A stretch of DNA of 64,000 nucleotides from contig NC_070574.1 in assembly GCF_026914185.1 (NCBI RefSeq), positions 1,054,501 through 1,118,500 on the forward strand, written 5' to 3'. The position numbers and the translations under genes are program-made. This document shows, piece after piece, positions 44,965 through 54,902 of the stretch (its first letter is position 1; each line of letters starts with the position of its first letter). The stretch is from Puccinia triticina (lineage: Eukaryota > Basidiomycota > Pucciniomycetes > Pucciniales > Pucciniaceae). The notes below the pieces were generated by a model. It had not been told where the DNA came from. It worked only from the letters and a program-made list of their open reading frames with translations, and made no database searches.

Positions 44965-46518
44965 AAGGCCTTTAGATCAAGGCGATCAGCCTCGAAACAC
45001 AACATTGCTTTTAGAAGAAAAGAATAACAACGACTAGTCAAACATGTCTCCATCCCCCGCCCCAGATCCACCACCCCCACCTATCGGACTCTTCCAGGAG
45101 ACGCCCCTCCAAGCAATCATTCAGCAAACCAGATACTTACTACAATATCTCAAAGAGGCTGCTTCAAGTAAAAACCCGACTCAGAGTCTGAATTTTGACC
45201 AAATCTTTCATGTCCTAAGCAATGTCAGTGATGTTCACTCCAACCTTGAAAAGCTGAACATCCTCGATAAGAACATGAAGGAAACTGTCATTTACCCAAG
45301 CAGCAATCTCAAATCCGAACCCCAAATCCTGGACAAGATACTCAAGCGGTTAGATCGGATAGAACGGCAATCGGCGATTCTGGCCCCTCCGCCACCGGCA
45401 ACCTGGGCTGCAGTTGCCCACGGTAGCAAGAAGAAACCAAATTCACCAAAAGAACAACCTCATCCAGTACCGACAAATGCAGAAATAAACAAATTTAAGA
45501 AAGCTAGCGTTGTAATACACACACCGCCAGGATTTACAGCGATGGGCGCAATGTCAGCTCCGGAAATCACGTCAAAAATCAACAACGTATTCCCATCAAT
45601 CAATGCAACGGTCAAATCACAAATTATTGAAGCATCTGGCATTGCTCTACTCCCGTCTAAAGATTTAAAAATTTATGTTAATACCAGAGAACAAGCCCGT
45701 TGGCTACTTACAAACAAACACACGTGGACAGAACTTGTTGACTCCAAACTCAAGAATTTTCCAAGCCGATTCCCGGTGATCCTCCATGCAATACCGACAA
45801 ACTTTGGTCTGGCAAATCAAGCTCATTTACACGAACTGGGAAAACAAAACGGAATAGACCCGTCTTTGATACAATCGGCCCGGTGGTTGGGTGATCCAGT
45901 TAGAAACAGAAAGAAGAATGGCTCACTAGTTCTCCAACTGCTCAACAAAGAGATTGCACTCAAGGTAGAGAAGACTGGATTATTCCTTCAAAATGAACTT
46001 TACCAAGGCGCATATTACATTTGATCGATACCTCAATGCTTTTGGTGCTGGAAGCTAGGACACACGGCTCAATGGTGCAAAAACTCTCTTCTTTGCAACA
46101 AGTGCACCGGTAATCACAATTCAAAAACTTGCAACACACCTCAAACTGAATCAACCAAGTGCTGCATGTGCATCACGCGGGATAAACTAACTTCGAAGAA
46201 TACAGTCAACACTCTGGACAAAAAATACGCTCACCCCCCATGGTCTCAATCCTGCCCATCAATGAAACAAGATATCCAATGCCGCAAGCGACGATGCTGG
46301 AATGCCTAGTCCAAATTCTTCCTTTTTTTCCTTTTTTCTCTCTGCCAGCTTGATTTATAACTCCTATCCAACCAAAACCCGGCATTTTGTACAACTTTGA
46401 TCTTATTTTTATTGGCAATTAAATGCCCTTTTTTTGTACAGAAAGCGGATCTACACTACAGTGCGCAATGTCAAATTAAGTCTGCACTTAAAAAAAAAAA
46501 AAAAAAAAAAGGCCTTTA
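44965..46518 (+). mobile_element. LINE with ORF1 only and a poly(A) tail
   Basis: An ORF1 of a Tad-like LINE (45044-46309) is followed by ~180 bp of 3' sequence and a 21-base A tract (46490-46510). ORF2 with endonuclease and reverse transcriptase is missing. A possible target duplication, AAGGCCTTTA, occurs at 44965-44974 and right after the tail; only eight bases are informative, so the 5' end is uncertain. The layout resembles 'half-LINE' elements such as HAL1, which move by using another LINE's enzyme. Confidence 0.6.
45044..46309 (+). pseudogene. LINE ORF1 (Gag-like, zinc knuckles), one stop
   Basis: The frame from ATG 45044 runs 326 codons to a TGA at 46022, then continues in the same frame to 46309. 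The N-terminus is Pro-rich (PAPDPPPPPIG) and is followed by a helical region. The middle has a Gag-like domain (VVIHTPPGF, ALLPSKDLKIYVNTREQARWLL). Past the TGA come zinc knuckles CFWCWKLGHTAQWC and CNKCTGNHNSKTC and a third Cys/His cluster starting CCMC. This is the layout of ORF1 in Tad/Jockey-type LINEs, an RNA-binding protein. The stop fits a CGA-to-TGA change. Confidence 0.75.
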
Positions 46519-46980
46519 ACAGAAGTCCACTGTCAAGAAACTGGCTGAGATCCCAGGGTTGTGGCAGGGGCAGGTCGTCGACAGGCTGCCCTTTTTCAAA
46601 CAAATCTCTCAGCGACTCTCCAGGTTGTGAGATTATTCTTTTTGGGCAGCCAGGAGCGGCCCGTCAGCAATCAGCTGTTGAGCCACCCGTCATGTGATCA
46701 GTGCGTGGGATCATGTACTCGCACCTCTGCCGTGGGAGGCCGTGAGAGGCCAGGCATGAGACACTCGGCGCACAGCAAAAACATCTGCCAAGCGAGGCTG
46801 GAGCAGATGTTGCGCTGCAGCCCAAGTTCAAAGGCACTGCATCTGCCAAATCGGCCAAAGATCAATTTATGGTTTGGCAGGTAGAATACGAGTATAGAGT
46901 GTAGCATCCTCAAGATGGGCTGACCCAATTTTTTGCAAAGTCATTTCTTGTCAAAAAAAAACCTCTTCTATTTTTTTTTG
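46519..46980. other. Non-coding stretch with an inverted GGCTGACCCA copy
   Basis: No gene is supported. GGGCTGACCCA at 46917-46927 is an inverted copy of the terminal word TGGGTCAGCC that opens the TIR element at 46980. Confidence 0.4.
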
Positions 46981-47329
46981 GGTCAGCCTAAATGCACTCC
47001 AAAAAAATCCCAAAAGCACTCCAAAAGTGAGTGTATGGAGTGTGCACTCCAATGATTGTTGGAGTACAGACTAGAGTACTCCAACTCAATTGGAGTGCAG
47101 AACCGGGGACTCAAGAATCTTTGGAGTGCACCACAAAGAACTCCAGTGGCCAGGAAATGTAATGAGTGCCCTGAGTCTCACTCCATCAGATTGGAGTGCA
47201 TTCCCCCAGCACTCCATTCCTGATATTTCTCCTCCTCAAAAGGGGAGTGCAGTACTGTGCACTCCAGCCAGAGCTGGAGTGCCTACAACTTCAACCGGGC
47301 TATGTACAAACACACCCCACTTGATCCTC

Positions 47330-49670
47330 CTGATATCCATGACCGGTACAGACCGGCATTGAGCGGATTAACATCTCCTCTCAATGACCGGTCTGTACTG
47401 GACCGCCGGTCATTGAGGGAAATCACACCTCTCGATGACCGGTCTGTGCCGGTCACCAAGGGGACTCACACCTCTTGATGACCGGCGCGGACCGGTCACA
47501 CCTCCCGATTGATAAAATTTGGCTAATAAAAACAGGAACTAAGATCAAGGATGAGAACAATAGACACCAGAACCGACAATATAAACTAGGACTTCCAGGC
47601 TGTAAACAGCTGGCCTAGACTGAGGACCTCAACGAACAGACCGCGGACACGACGATGGAAAAAGTTGAGTTGTCGCGGTTGAAGAGTGGTGGTCGAGATG
47701 AGGAAGGGAAAGATTGCCGGACGGTCAACAGGGTCCTAAGAGGACGGTCAACTGCTCTAAGAATGGAGTATGAGCACGCGCGGCTCTCTTGACGTCATTG
47801 CGCACTTGTTACGCATCGCACGTCCCGGGCGCACCGTGAACGTAAACCGTAAAGGACAGCAGGAAGAGACTAGAATCCAACACCAATGACCGGCACAGAC
47901 CGGTTATCAAGGGGACTCACACCTCGATGATTGGTCACCACCGGTCATCGAGGCTAATAACACCTCCTCTCGATGACCGGTCATCACCAGTCATGGAGAG
48001 GGCTCACACCTCTTGATGATCGGTCAATCCGGTCATCAAGGGTAACAACACCTCTTGATGACCAGTCATCACCGGCGATCGAGGTGAGTCCCATCTCTCG
48101 ATGACCGGTCATCACCGGTCATGGAGAGGGCTCACACCTCTTGATGATCGGTCAGTCCGGTCATCAAGGGTAACAACACCTCTCGATGACCAGTCATCAC
48201 CGGCCATCGAGGTGAGTCCCATCTCTTGATGACCGGTCAGACCGGTCATCAAGGGTAATAACACCTCTCGATGACCGGTGATGACCGGTCATTGAGGTGA
48301 GTCATATTCCTCGATGACCGGTAAGACCGGTCATCGAGGGGACTCACACCTCTCAATGACCGGTCAGACCATCGAGAGTAGCACCTCCTCTTGATGACCG
48401 GTCATCACCACTCATGAAGAGGGCTCACACCTCTCGATGACCGGTCTGACCGGTCATCAAGGAATGTGACTCACCTCGATGACCGGTCATCACCGGTCAT
48501 CGAGAGGTGTTATTACCCTTGATGACCGGTCTGACCGGTCATCAAGAGATGGGACTCACCTCGATCGCCAGTGATGACTGGTCATAGAGAGGTGTTGTTA
48601 CCCTCGATGACCGGATTGACCGATCATCAAGAGGTGTGAGCCCTCTCCATGACCGGTGATGACCGGTCATCGAGAGGAGGTGTTATTAGCCTTGATGACC
48701 GGTGGTGACCAATCATCGAGGTGTGAGTCCCCTCGATGACCGGTCTGACCGGTCATCGAGGAATGTGACTCACCTCGATGACCGGTCATCACCGGTCATC
48801 GAGAGGTGTGAGATGGTTTGAGTCCTCTCGATGACCGGTGGTGACCGGTCATCGAGAGGTGTGAGTCCTCTTGATGACCGGTGGTGACCGGTCATTGAGA
48901 GGAGTAACATCTCCTCTCAATGACCGGTCAGACCGACCAGTCATCGAGAGTAGCACCTCCCCTCGATGACTGGTACACACCGGTCATCAAGAGGTGTTAT
49001 TACCCTCGATGACCGGTCTGACCGGTCATCAAGAAATGTGACTCACCTCGATGACCGGTGATGACCGGTCATCGAGAGGTGTGAGTCCCCTCGATGACCG
49101 GTCTGACCGGTCATTGAGAGGTGTGAGTCCCCTCGATGACTGGTCTGACCGGTCATTGAGGGGTGTGAGTCCTCTTGATGACCGGTGGTGACCGGTCATC
49201 GAGAGGTGTGAGTCCTCTCAATGACTGGTGGTGACCGGTCATTGAGAGGTGTGAGTTTTCTCGATGACCGGTGGTGACCGGTCATTGAGAGGTGTGAGTC
49301 CTCTCGATGACCGGTGGTGACCGGTCATTGAGAGGTGTGACTCCTCTTGATGACCGGTGGTGACCGGTCATCGAGAGGTGTGAGTCCTCTCGATGACCGG
49401 TCTGTGCCGGTCATCAATGACCGGTCTGTGCCGGTCATCAATGACCGGTCCGCGCCGGTCATTGAGAGGTGGGAGTCCCCTCGATGACCGGTAAAGACCG
49501 GTCATCAAGAGTAGCACCTCCCCTCGATGACCGGTACACACTGGTCATCGAGAGGTGTGACTGATGACCGGTCCGCGCTGGTCATCAAGAGGTATGAGTC
49601 CTCTGGATGACCGGTCGTGTACCCCTTGATGACCGGTCCAGACCAGTCATCGAGAGGTGTGATTGTGGGC
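47330..49670. repeat. Hairpin satellite forming a kilobase-scale palindrome
   Basis: More than 40 units of ~45-55 bp, each carrying a near-palindrome of the type GATGACCGGT-n-ACCGGTCATC, separated by spacers of the CACACCTC or GAGGTGTGAG type. Left of about 48390 the spacers read CACACCTC; right of it GAGGTGTGAG. 47.9-48.34 kb is matched, unit for unit and nearly base for base, by the reverse complement of 48.44-48.75 kb. The block is thus hairpins within a large inverted repeat. Confidence 0.85.
47510..47882. mobile_element. Probable solo LTR inside the satellite
   Basis: A 373-bp unrelated block interrupts the satellite. It starts TGATAAAATTTGG, ends AATCCAACA, and is flanked by CCGAT and CCAAT, a 5-bp duplication with one CG transition. 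Confidence 0.5.
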
Positions 49671-50003
49671 ACTCCAATAAAAAGGAGACATTGGAGTGCA
49701 CCCCAATGCACTCCATTTGGTATTTGCCAGTTGGAGTGCAAAGCCAAAATCCTCCACTGAAAAGGTGGAGTGCTTCGGCTTGCACTCCATTTTTTTTGGA
49801 GTGCATCTAGCTGCACTCCCCTATTTTGGTCAATTTTGGAGTATCCAGTTGTGTACTCCAATAAACATGGAGTGCCCATCTGGGGACTCCATGTTTTTGG
49901 AGTACAAAATCAAGGCACTTCAACTTTTTTGGAGTGCTGGCCCCCCAAAGCCAAAAATTTGGAGTGCATGAAGTAAAAGTTTGGAGTGCATTTAGGCTGA
50001 ACC

Positions 50004-50441
50004 TTTTTTTTGTCGAGCTCTCACATGAAATAATAACCTCTGAGGCAAATAGGAAATGCAACGCTGAGGGAGGCCTCAACGGCAAGCCGGCAGCAAAACG
50101 CGGTCATCCTGAACCGGGTGAGCCTTGGCGGGACAGCTTCCGGGTTGATTTGACAGCCCTGTGAGCTCAAGTCTCCAGTATCAGATGTGTCAGAAAAAAG
50201 ACTGACCATCGCGAGACGCCGACGACGTGCTGCCCTGCATTCACACGGCAGCCCAAAAGTGTGTCTTATGTCGTCGGGTTGTCGCTATGAGGGAGCCCAG
50301 GACGAGGTCGGCTACCGGGCGGCTGATAGGCAGCGCGATTTGAGTCGAGCCACCGGGTCGCCACCAGGCAACTGACCGGCAGGCTTGCGGCGGATTGACC
50401 AAGGTGGTTGCCTGTCGTCAAGAGGTACGGCAGCCTGACGG
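50004..50441. repeat. Repeat with CTGCC..GGCAGC palindromes
   Basis: No gene is supported. 50220-50440 contains words such as GACGACGTGCTGCC and CACACGGCAGCC that recur at 51438-51560, on the other side of the solo LTR. They form one repeat family (short palindromes around GGCAGC) interrupted by that insertion. Confidence 0.5.
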
Positions 50442-51433
50442 TGTGGAACTACTCAAAGGGGAGAATAGAGCTTGGAAGGGAAATGGATAGCAACACTAGT
50501 AATAATGTAAGCTATGCAAGGGTGCTGATGAGGCTACCTTCCTGACTAATGCTGAGGGGATGAGAGTAACACTAATAAAAAGAAGAAAAGGTGTGGCTGA
50601 TTTCTACTTGATCTTAGGAGCTAGTACTATGAGCTGACTACTGACTACTGAGGGTGTGAGGGTTGGAGCAATGGTTGAAGGGGGGAATGCAATGGCAAGG
50701 TTCAATAGCAATGGGTTCAGGAGCAACTGTACTGATATCAATGGGTGATGAGTAATTTCTAATTATAATTTCTGTATCTAGAATTCTGCATATAGTTCTC
50801 TGCATAAGGTACAAGTGAGGAGGGAAGGACAGTTCTTATATGAAAAGAGGGATGAGCACAGACAGTGGGGGCATTCTGGCTATGGGAATAAAGGAATGTA
50901 CAAATGGGAAGGTGATGTGAACATAGTAACAGTATGTAATGATGAGCAATGCTGAAAGGGGAATGCTGGTTATGGGAATAAAAGAATTTACTAATGGGGA
51001 AGAGTGATGAGAACATAGTAACTACTTGTAATGATGAGCACTGCTGAAAGAGGTAAGCACAGACCCAATGATGTAATGTGTACAATAGGCATAGTACATA
51101 ATGAGAAATGTATGTAAAGGGTTTAGTATGTGAGAATAAATATGTAAAAGGAATGTACTGTAATGATTCAAGTAGGTTACTAATGAAATGAGTATTGTAA
51201 CTAATGAAGACTTTAGGTTGTCTGTAAGTCTTATATCCTCTATAACTACTGAACCATTGAAGATAAGGGGGTACTATGTATGAGTGACTATAGGTAAAAT
51301 CTGGCATAGAATCTGAATATGCAATAATAGTGAGGTATTTGTGAAGGGTTATGGGGAGATGGGAAATGTAATGAGGAATATATGTCAAGAAAAGCAATAA
51401 AATACTACTTATGGTTTGGAATGGAGCACCACA
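50442..51433. mobile_element. 992-bp solo LTR with 4-bp duplication ACGG
   Basis: It starts TGTGGAACTACTC and ends GGAGCACCACA, the same terminal style as the outer element's LTRs (TGTGGAAC..CACCACA), and is flanked by ACGG (50438-50441 and 51434-51437). There is no coding sequence; open frames inside are AT-rich chance. It is likely a related family of LTR elements with 4-bp duplications. Confidence 0.7.
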
Positions 51434-51437
51434 ACGG

Positions 51438-51810
51438 TTGGAGATCCCAACAACGTGCTTCCCTGAATTCGCACGGCAGCCTGACAGGATGGACACCCTG
51501 ACGCCGTGCTGCCGTGCATTCACATGGTAGGCCGACGTGTGTCCCTTTCTTGTCGGGTTGTTGGTCCGAGGGAGCCAAAATCGCTCTTGTGGTGTATACC
51601 CACACCCTCTCTATGTCTGTCTGTGCCATTGAGACTGTATGCCCTCTCGGTGTCCAGCACAGACCGGACATCGAGAGGGCATATGCACATACACCCTCCC
51701 AATTTCCGCTCTGTGCCGGACATCGAGAGGGTATATCCACCCTTGATGACTGGCCTGTGTTGGTCATCAAGAGGTTACACCACCCTCAAAGTCGGCATAG
51801 ACCGGCTAGA
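51438..51810. repeat. GGCAGC palindromes and CCGGACATCGAGAGGG hairpins
   Basis: 51438-51560 continues the repeat seen before the solo LTR (TGCTGCCGTGCATTC). 51640-51810 holds three spaced hairpin units with ACAGACCGG/CCGGACATC and TCGAGAGGG, another version of the hairpin satellite found at 47-49, 52-53 and 63 kb. Confidence 0.55.
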
Positions 51811-51819
51811 GGGTTGAAT

Positions 51820-51960
51820 CGTAGGCAGTACCCGTGATACCCGCCCTACGGGTGCCGTGTCCGATTCCGGGTATCTGAATATGCCCAAAATGACCGCAGG
51901 TACTCGTACCCGCCACGGGTACTCGGGTCCACTCGGCGATCTCTATTTCTCTTCTCTTTG
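51820..51960. mobile_element. Degenerate GGGTACCCG-type MITE relic
   Basis: GTACCCG-rich sequence ending GGCGATCTCTA resembles the MITE at 76-385 (compare TTGCCATCTCT). No target duplication is recognisable. Confidence 0.4.
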
Positions 51961-52012
51961 GGCTAAAGAGCACTGGAGATTTAATATTCCAAATCTTATC
52001 ATGTGTGAGATT

Positions 52013-53282
52013 GGAGGACTTCCCTTTGATTTACACGGCCATGTAAAGTCAGATCTGGCACTTGTAAAGCCAGATCTGACTCACCTTGTAATTTTTAGCT
52101 TTAGAAGCTTTTCCGCAGGCTTGAGATGCCAGAATACCTGCCAGATTTACAACCTCAGGTATTCCAGCAGCTCGGGCCTCATCCCTCATTGTTAAACCAG
52201 TCATCGAGAGTACACAACCCTCTCAATGGCCGGTATAGACCGGTCATCAAGAGTACACAACCCTCTCAATGGCCGGTATAGACCCGTCATCGAGAGGACC
52301 CGGCCCACTCAATGACCGGCCTGTACCTCGAGAGGACACATCCCTCTTGATGGCCGGTACAGACCGGTCATCAAGAGTACAGACCCCTCTCGATGGCCGG
52401 TACGGACCGGTCATTGAGAGGGTACAGTGTCCTCTCAATGCCCGGTACAGAGGTGTCCTCTGTACCAGTCATCGAGAGGACACATGCCTCTCGATGACCG
52501 GTGGGTAGGACATTGAGAGGACACAACGCCGGTCATCGAGAGGACTCAAGCCTCTCGATGGCCGGTACAGATGTACCCCCTCAATGATCGGTCTGTACCG
52601 GCCATTGAGATGGTTGTGTCCTCTCGATGACCGGCACAGATCTGCCAGAGGGTGGTGCCCTCTCTCTCAATGGCCGGTCTGTACCGGCCATTGAGAGGGA
52701 TGTGTCCTCTCGAGGTACAGGCCGGTCATTGAGTGGGCTGTGTCCTCTCAATGACCGGTCTATACCGGCCATCGAGAGTACGCAACCCTCTAGATGCCCG
52801 GTTCTATACCGGCCATCAAGAGGGTTGTGTACTCTCGATGGCCGGTCTCGACCGGGCATCTAGAGGGCTGCGTACTCTCGATGGCCGGTCTATACCGGGC
52901 ATCGAGAGGTTTGAATCCTCTTGATGGCCGGTCTATACCGGGTATCAAGAGGGTTGAATCCTCTCGATGACCGGTACAGACCAGGCATCAAGGTTGCGTA
53001 CTCTCGATGGCCGGTCTGTACCGGGCATCGGGAGGGTTGAGTCCCCTCGACAATCGGTCTGTACCGGCCATCGAGAGGGTTGGGTACTCTGGATGGCCGG
53101 TACAGACCAGCTATCAGGAGGTTTGTGTACTCTCAATGATTGGTCTGTACCGGCCATTGAGAGGGATTTTCTGGTTTGATCTAGCCGCTGAAAAGTGCGT
53201 GTAAAACCAGGGTGTAAAAATCTGGCTTTACAAGTGCCAAATCTGACTTTACACGGCCGTGTAAATCGAAGGGAAGTCCTCC
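52013..53282. mobile_element. Second TIR element carrying hairpin satellite
   Basis: The ends GGAGGACTTCCCTTTGATTT (52013) and AAATCGAAGGGAAGTCCTCC (to 53282) are inverted copies. Similarity extends ~70-75 bp inward through ACACGGCC and GTAAAGTCAGAT..GCACTTGTAAAGCCAGAT. Flanks are ATT on both sides, a possible 3-bp duplication. The TIRs are unrelated to those at 46981/50003, yet the centre is the same kind of hairpin satellite. No transposase is encoded. Confidence 0.75.
52195..53170. repeat. Hairpin satellite, CTCTCAATGGCCGGT type
   Basis: About 20 units of ~50 bp, each with a near-palindrome of the form GATGGCCGG-tatag-ACCGGTCATC, joined by spacers such as GAGAGGGTTG or GAGTACACAACCCTCT. 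Left units read mostly AGTACACAACCC and right ones GGGTTGTGTACT, so this array too is inverted about its middle (near 52.7 kb). Confidence 0.8.
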
Positions 53283-53640
53283 ATTGTCTGTTATTATTGC
53301 AACATCTAAAGTGATTTTTTTGTGCAATTTCCCTGGAATAGTGAGGCGCTAGGTGGTGGGTGGTTTGAGAGAGTGTGCATGTTGCCATACACCCACCCAG
53401 CCACACCAATATCACAGGAGGGAGCAAAAACAAAAGTGGAGAGATAAATGGTGATAAATGGCCAGATTAGGTAACTATGCAGGCCACTGAAGACTGTGGA
53501 TGCAGAAAAACTTGCAACCATCCATTGAAAACAAATGGGCCCTCACCAGATTGCAATTTGGATGAAGGCTTTCATTTTCACCCAAATGTGTGTTTTTATT
53601 TTTGGGGTTTCCTGGATGATTCCCAAATGGCCTGATAACC
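53283..53640. other. Non-coding body of a Helitron-like element
   Basis: No gene is supported. It directly precedes a Helitron-type 3' end and is probably part of a non-autonomous Helitron whose 5' end was not identified. Confidence 0.35.
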
Positions 53641-53672
53641 CCCTGCAGCGGCGAAGCCGCCTTGGCCTCTAG
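53641..53672 (+). mobile_element. Helitron-type 3' terminus
   Basis: CCCTGCAGCGGCGAAGCCGC contains a GCGGC/GCCGC hairpin. It is followed by CTTGGCCT and CTAG, then T. A hairpin ~8-12 nt before CTRR, with T outside, is the mark of a Helitron 3' end. Three other sites in the window share the sequence. Confidence 0.65.
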
Positions 53673-54236
53673 TGTGTACTATGTTCTTAACTTCATGGCA
53701 TAAATCTAAAATTTATGTTTCAAAGGAACATGTTACTGTCAACTAGACATAGCTATACCCTTAACTACTGCCAATCCCATCTTCACCACAGGGCAAGACA
53801 TACACACAAATTTGAGCAATAAAATGTTAAATTATCCCTTTTACTCTTTGTTTTAATCAATCTCTATTTTCAATGCACATATATAATGAAAAAACCCAAA
53901 ATAAGCTCTCCTCTTGGTGTTCACTGTGATATTGGTATTGCACCACCATTACCAGTAAAAATAATGGTAAAAGCCAAATGCCATTATTGAGTTGCTTTAC
54001 AGGTTAATGTAGCAGTAACACCCCCCATTGCTAATGGTATTTGAGGGCACAGATAGACCCACTGGATAATTATCTGGAAAAGGGTGTTGATTTCAGTTGG
54101 CAAATTCAATTTTTTCTTGCAAGCTTTTGTTAAATATTGCTCCCCACCAAATTCTGCATGATCTGTTGATATATTTCTAACACATTTGTGCAAGTCAAAT
54201 TCTACATCTACAACTGCAATCTTTCATATTTCCTGC
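53673..54236. other. Non-coding AT-rich stretch
   Basis: No gene is supported. It lies between two Helitron-type 3' ends and may be Helitron filler. Confidence 0.35.
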
Positions 54237-54902
54237 TTATGGAGAATTTTCAATTCCCTGGTTTACATACACCTGCAGCGGCAAAGCCGCCTTGGCCTCT
54301 ACTCGGATTTTAAGCAACATAAAACTCATGAGACTACAGAAGAAATCTGAAAAACAATTTGATGGATAAACAATTATCAGAGCTTTATATTTAGATGCAT
54401 GTTCACCTTCTTCCTTGCACTTTTTTGCTGATGGAATAATATAATATTTTGAAAACATGACAAAAACCATTGAAATTATCCTGCATTTATAAGGCAATTT
54501 TATTGAAAAATAAATGCAATACAAAATTATCAGATTGGCAGGATGCATGGATTTGAAATGAATAGCATAGATTATGGACTGGCCTTCAATCACATGATCA
54601 TGTATCATTGCAGCAAAAAAAATATTAAGCCACACAAATATAAAAGTCAGAACCGTAAAACGGGATTGTTTGAATTTTTCATTTTCCAATTCTTTAGAAT
54701 GGGAGGGCACTTTCTTTTCTAAAATAATTATACGGTCATGGTATTGAGTTAATTGGAATGGTGGAAATTCCATGTTATGATGTGGAGCATTTCCCAGTGG
54801 AACATGGTGATGGGAAGAATTGGAAGTCTCAGCCTTGAAGAAGGAAGCTGCAAATACACATTTGAGTAAAATAAATCCAAGAGCTAATATTTGTAACTTC
54901 AT
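54237..54902 (-). CDS. Predicted secreted/membrane protein, 3' end in a Helitron
   Basis: A 221-codon frame starts at ATG 54902 with a signal peptide (MKLQILALGFILLKCVFA). It is followed by a His-rich region, a hydrophilic stretch, and two or three hydrophobic helices (FTVLTFIFVWLNIFFAAM, LIILYCIYFSIKL, SMVFVMF). No family is recognised. The last ~22 codons (ending QVYVNQGIENSP) are Helitron 3' terminal sequence read backwards. The original gene was therefore probably longer and truncated by the insertion. Introns cannot be excluded. It could be a relic rather than a working gene. Confidence 0.45.
   Translation of the reverse strand: MKLQILALGFILLKCVFAASFFKAETSNSSHHHVPLGNAPHHNMEFPPFQLTQYHDRIIILEKKVPSHSKELENEKFKQSRFTVLTFIFVWLNIFFAAMIHDHVIEGQSIIYAIHFKSMHPANLIILYCIYFSIKLPYKCRIISMVFVMFSKYYIIPSAKKCKEEGEHASKYKALIIVYPSNCFSDFFCSLMSFMLLKIRVEAKAALPLQVYVNQGIENSP
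54271..54303 (+). mobile_element. Helitron-type 3' terminus, CTAC variant
   Basis: CCTGCAGCGGCAAAGCCGC, CTTGGCCT and CTAC, then T. The hairpin and spacing are as at 53641; the last base differs from CTAG. It marks the point where the minus-strand gene at 54902 loses its own 3' end. Confidence 0.5.

Larger units (their letters stand above)
46981..50003. mobile_element. 3-kb TIR/foldback element filled with hairpin satellite
   Basis: Inverted ends GGTCAGCCTAAATGCACTCC (46981) and GGAGTGCATTTAGGCTGAAC (to 50003) match with one mismatch. Flanks are poly(T), so the target duplication cannot be read. Inside each end is ~300 bp of scattered TTGGAGTGCA words in both orientations (47000-47290, 49675-49990), as in subterminal transposase-binding repeats. 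The centre is palindromic satellite. No transposase is encoded. The organisation, TIRs built partly of tandem repeats, recalls foldback elements. Confidence 0.75.

Noticed and set aside
47330..49670. CRISPR-like look (regular repeats with spacers)
   Set aside because: Spacers are themselves repeated and palindromic, the host is a eukaryote, and there are no cas genes. It is a satellite array.
50759..51523. A 254-codon minus-strand frame with Ser/Tyr/His-rich sequence
   Set aside because: It lies in the 992-bp solo LTR and its low-complexity translation of AT-rich DNA shows no domain.
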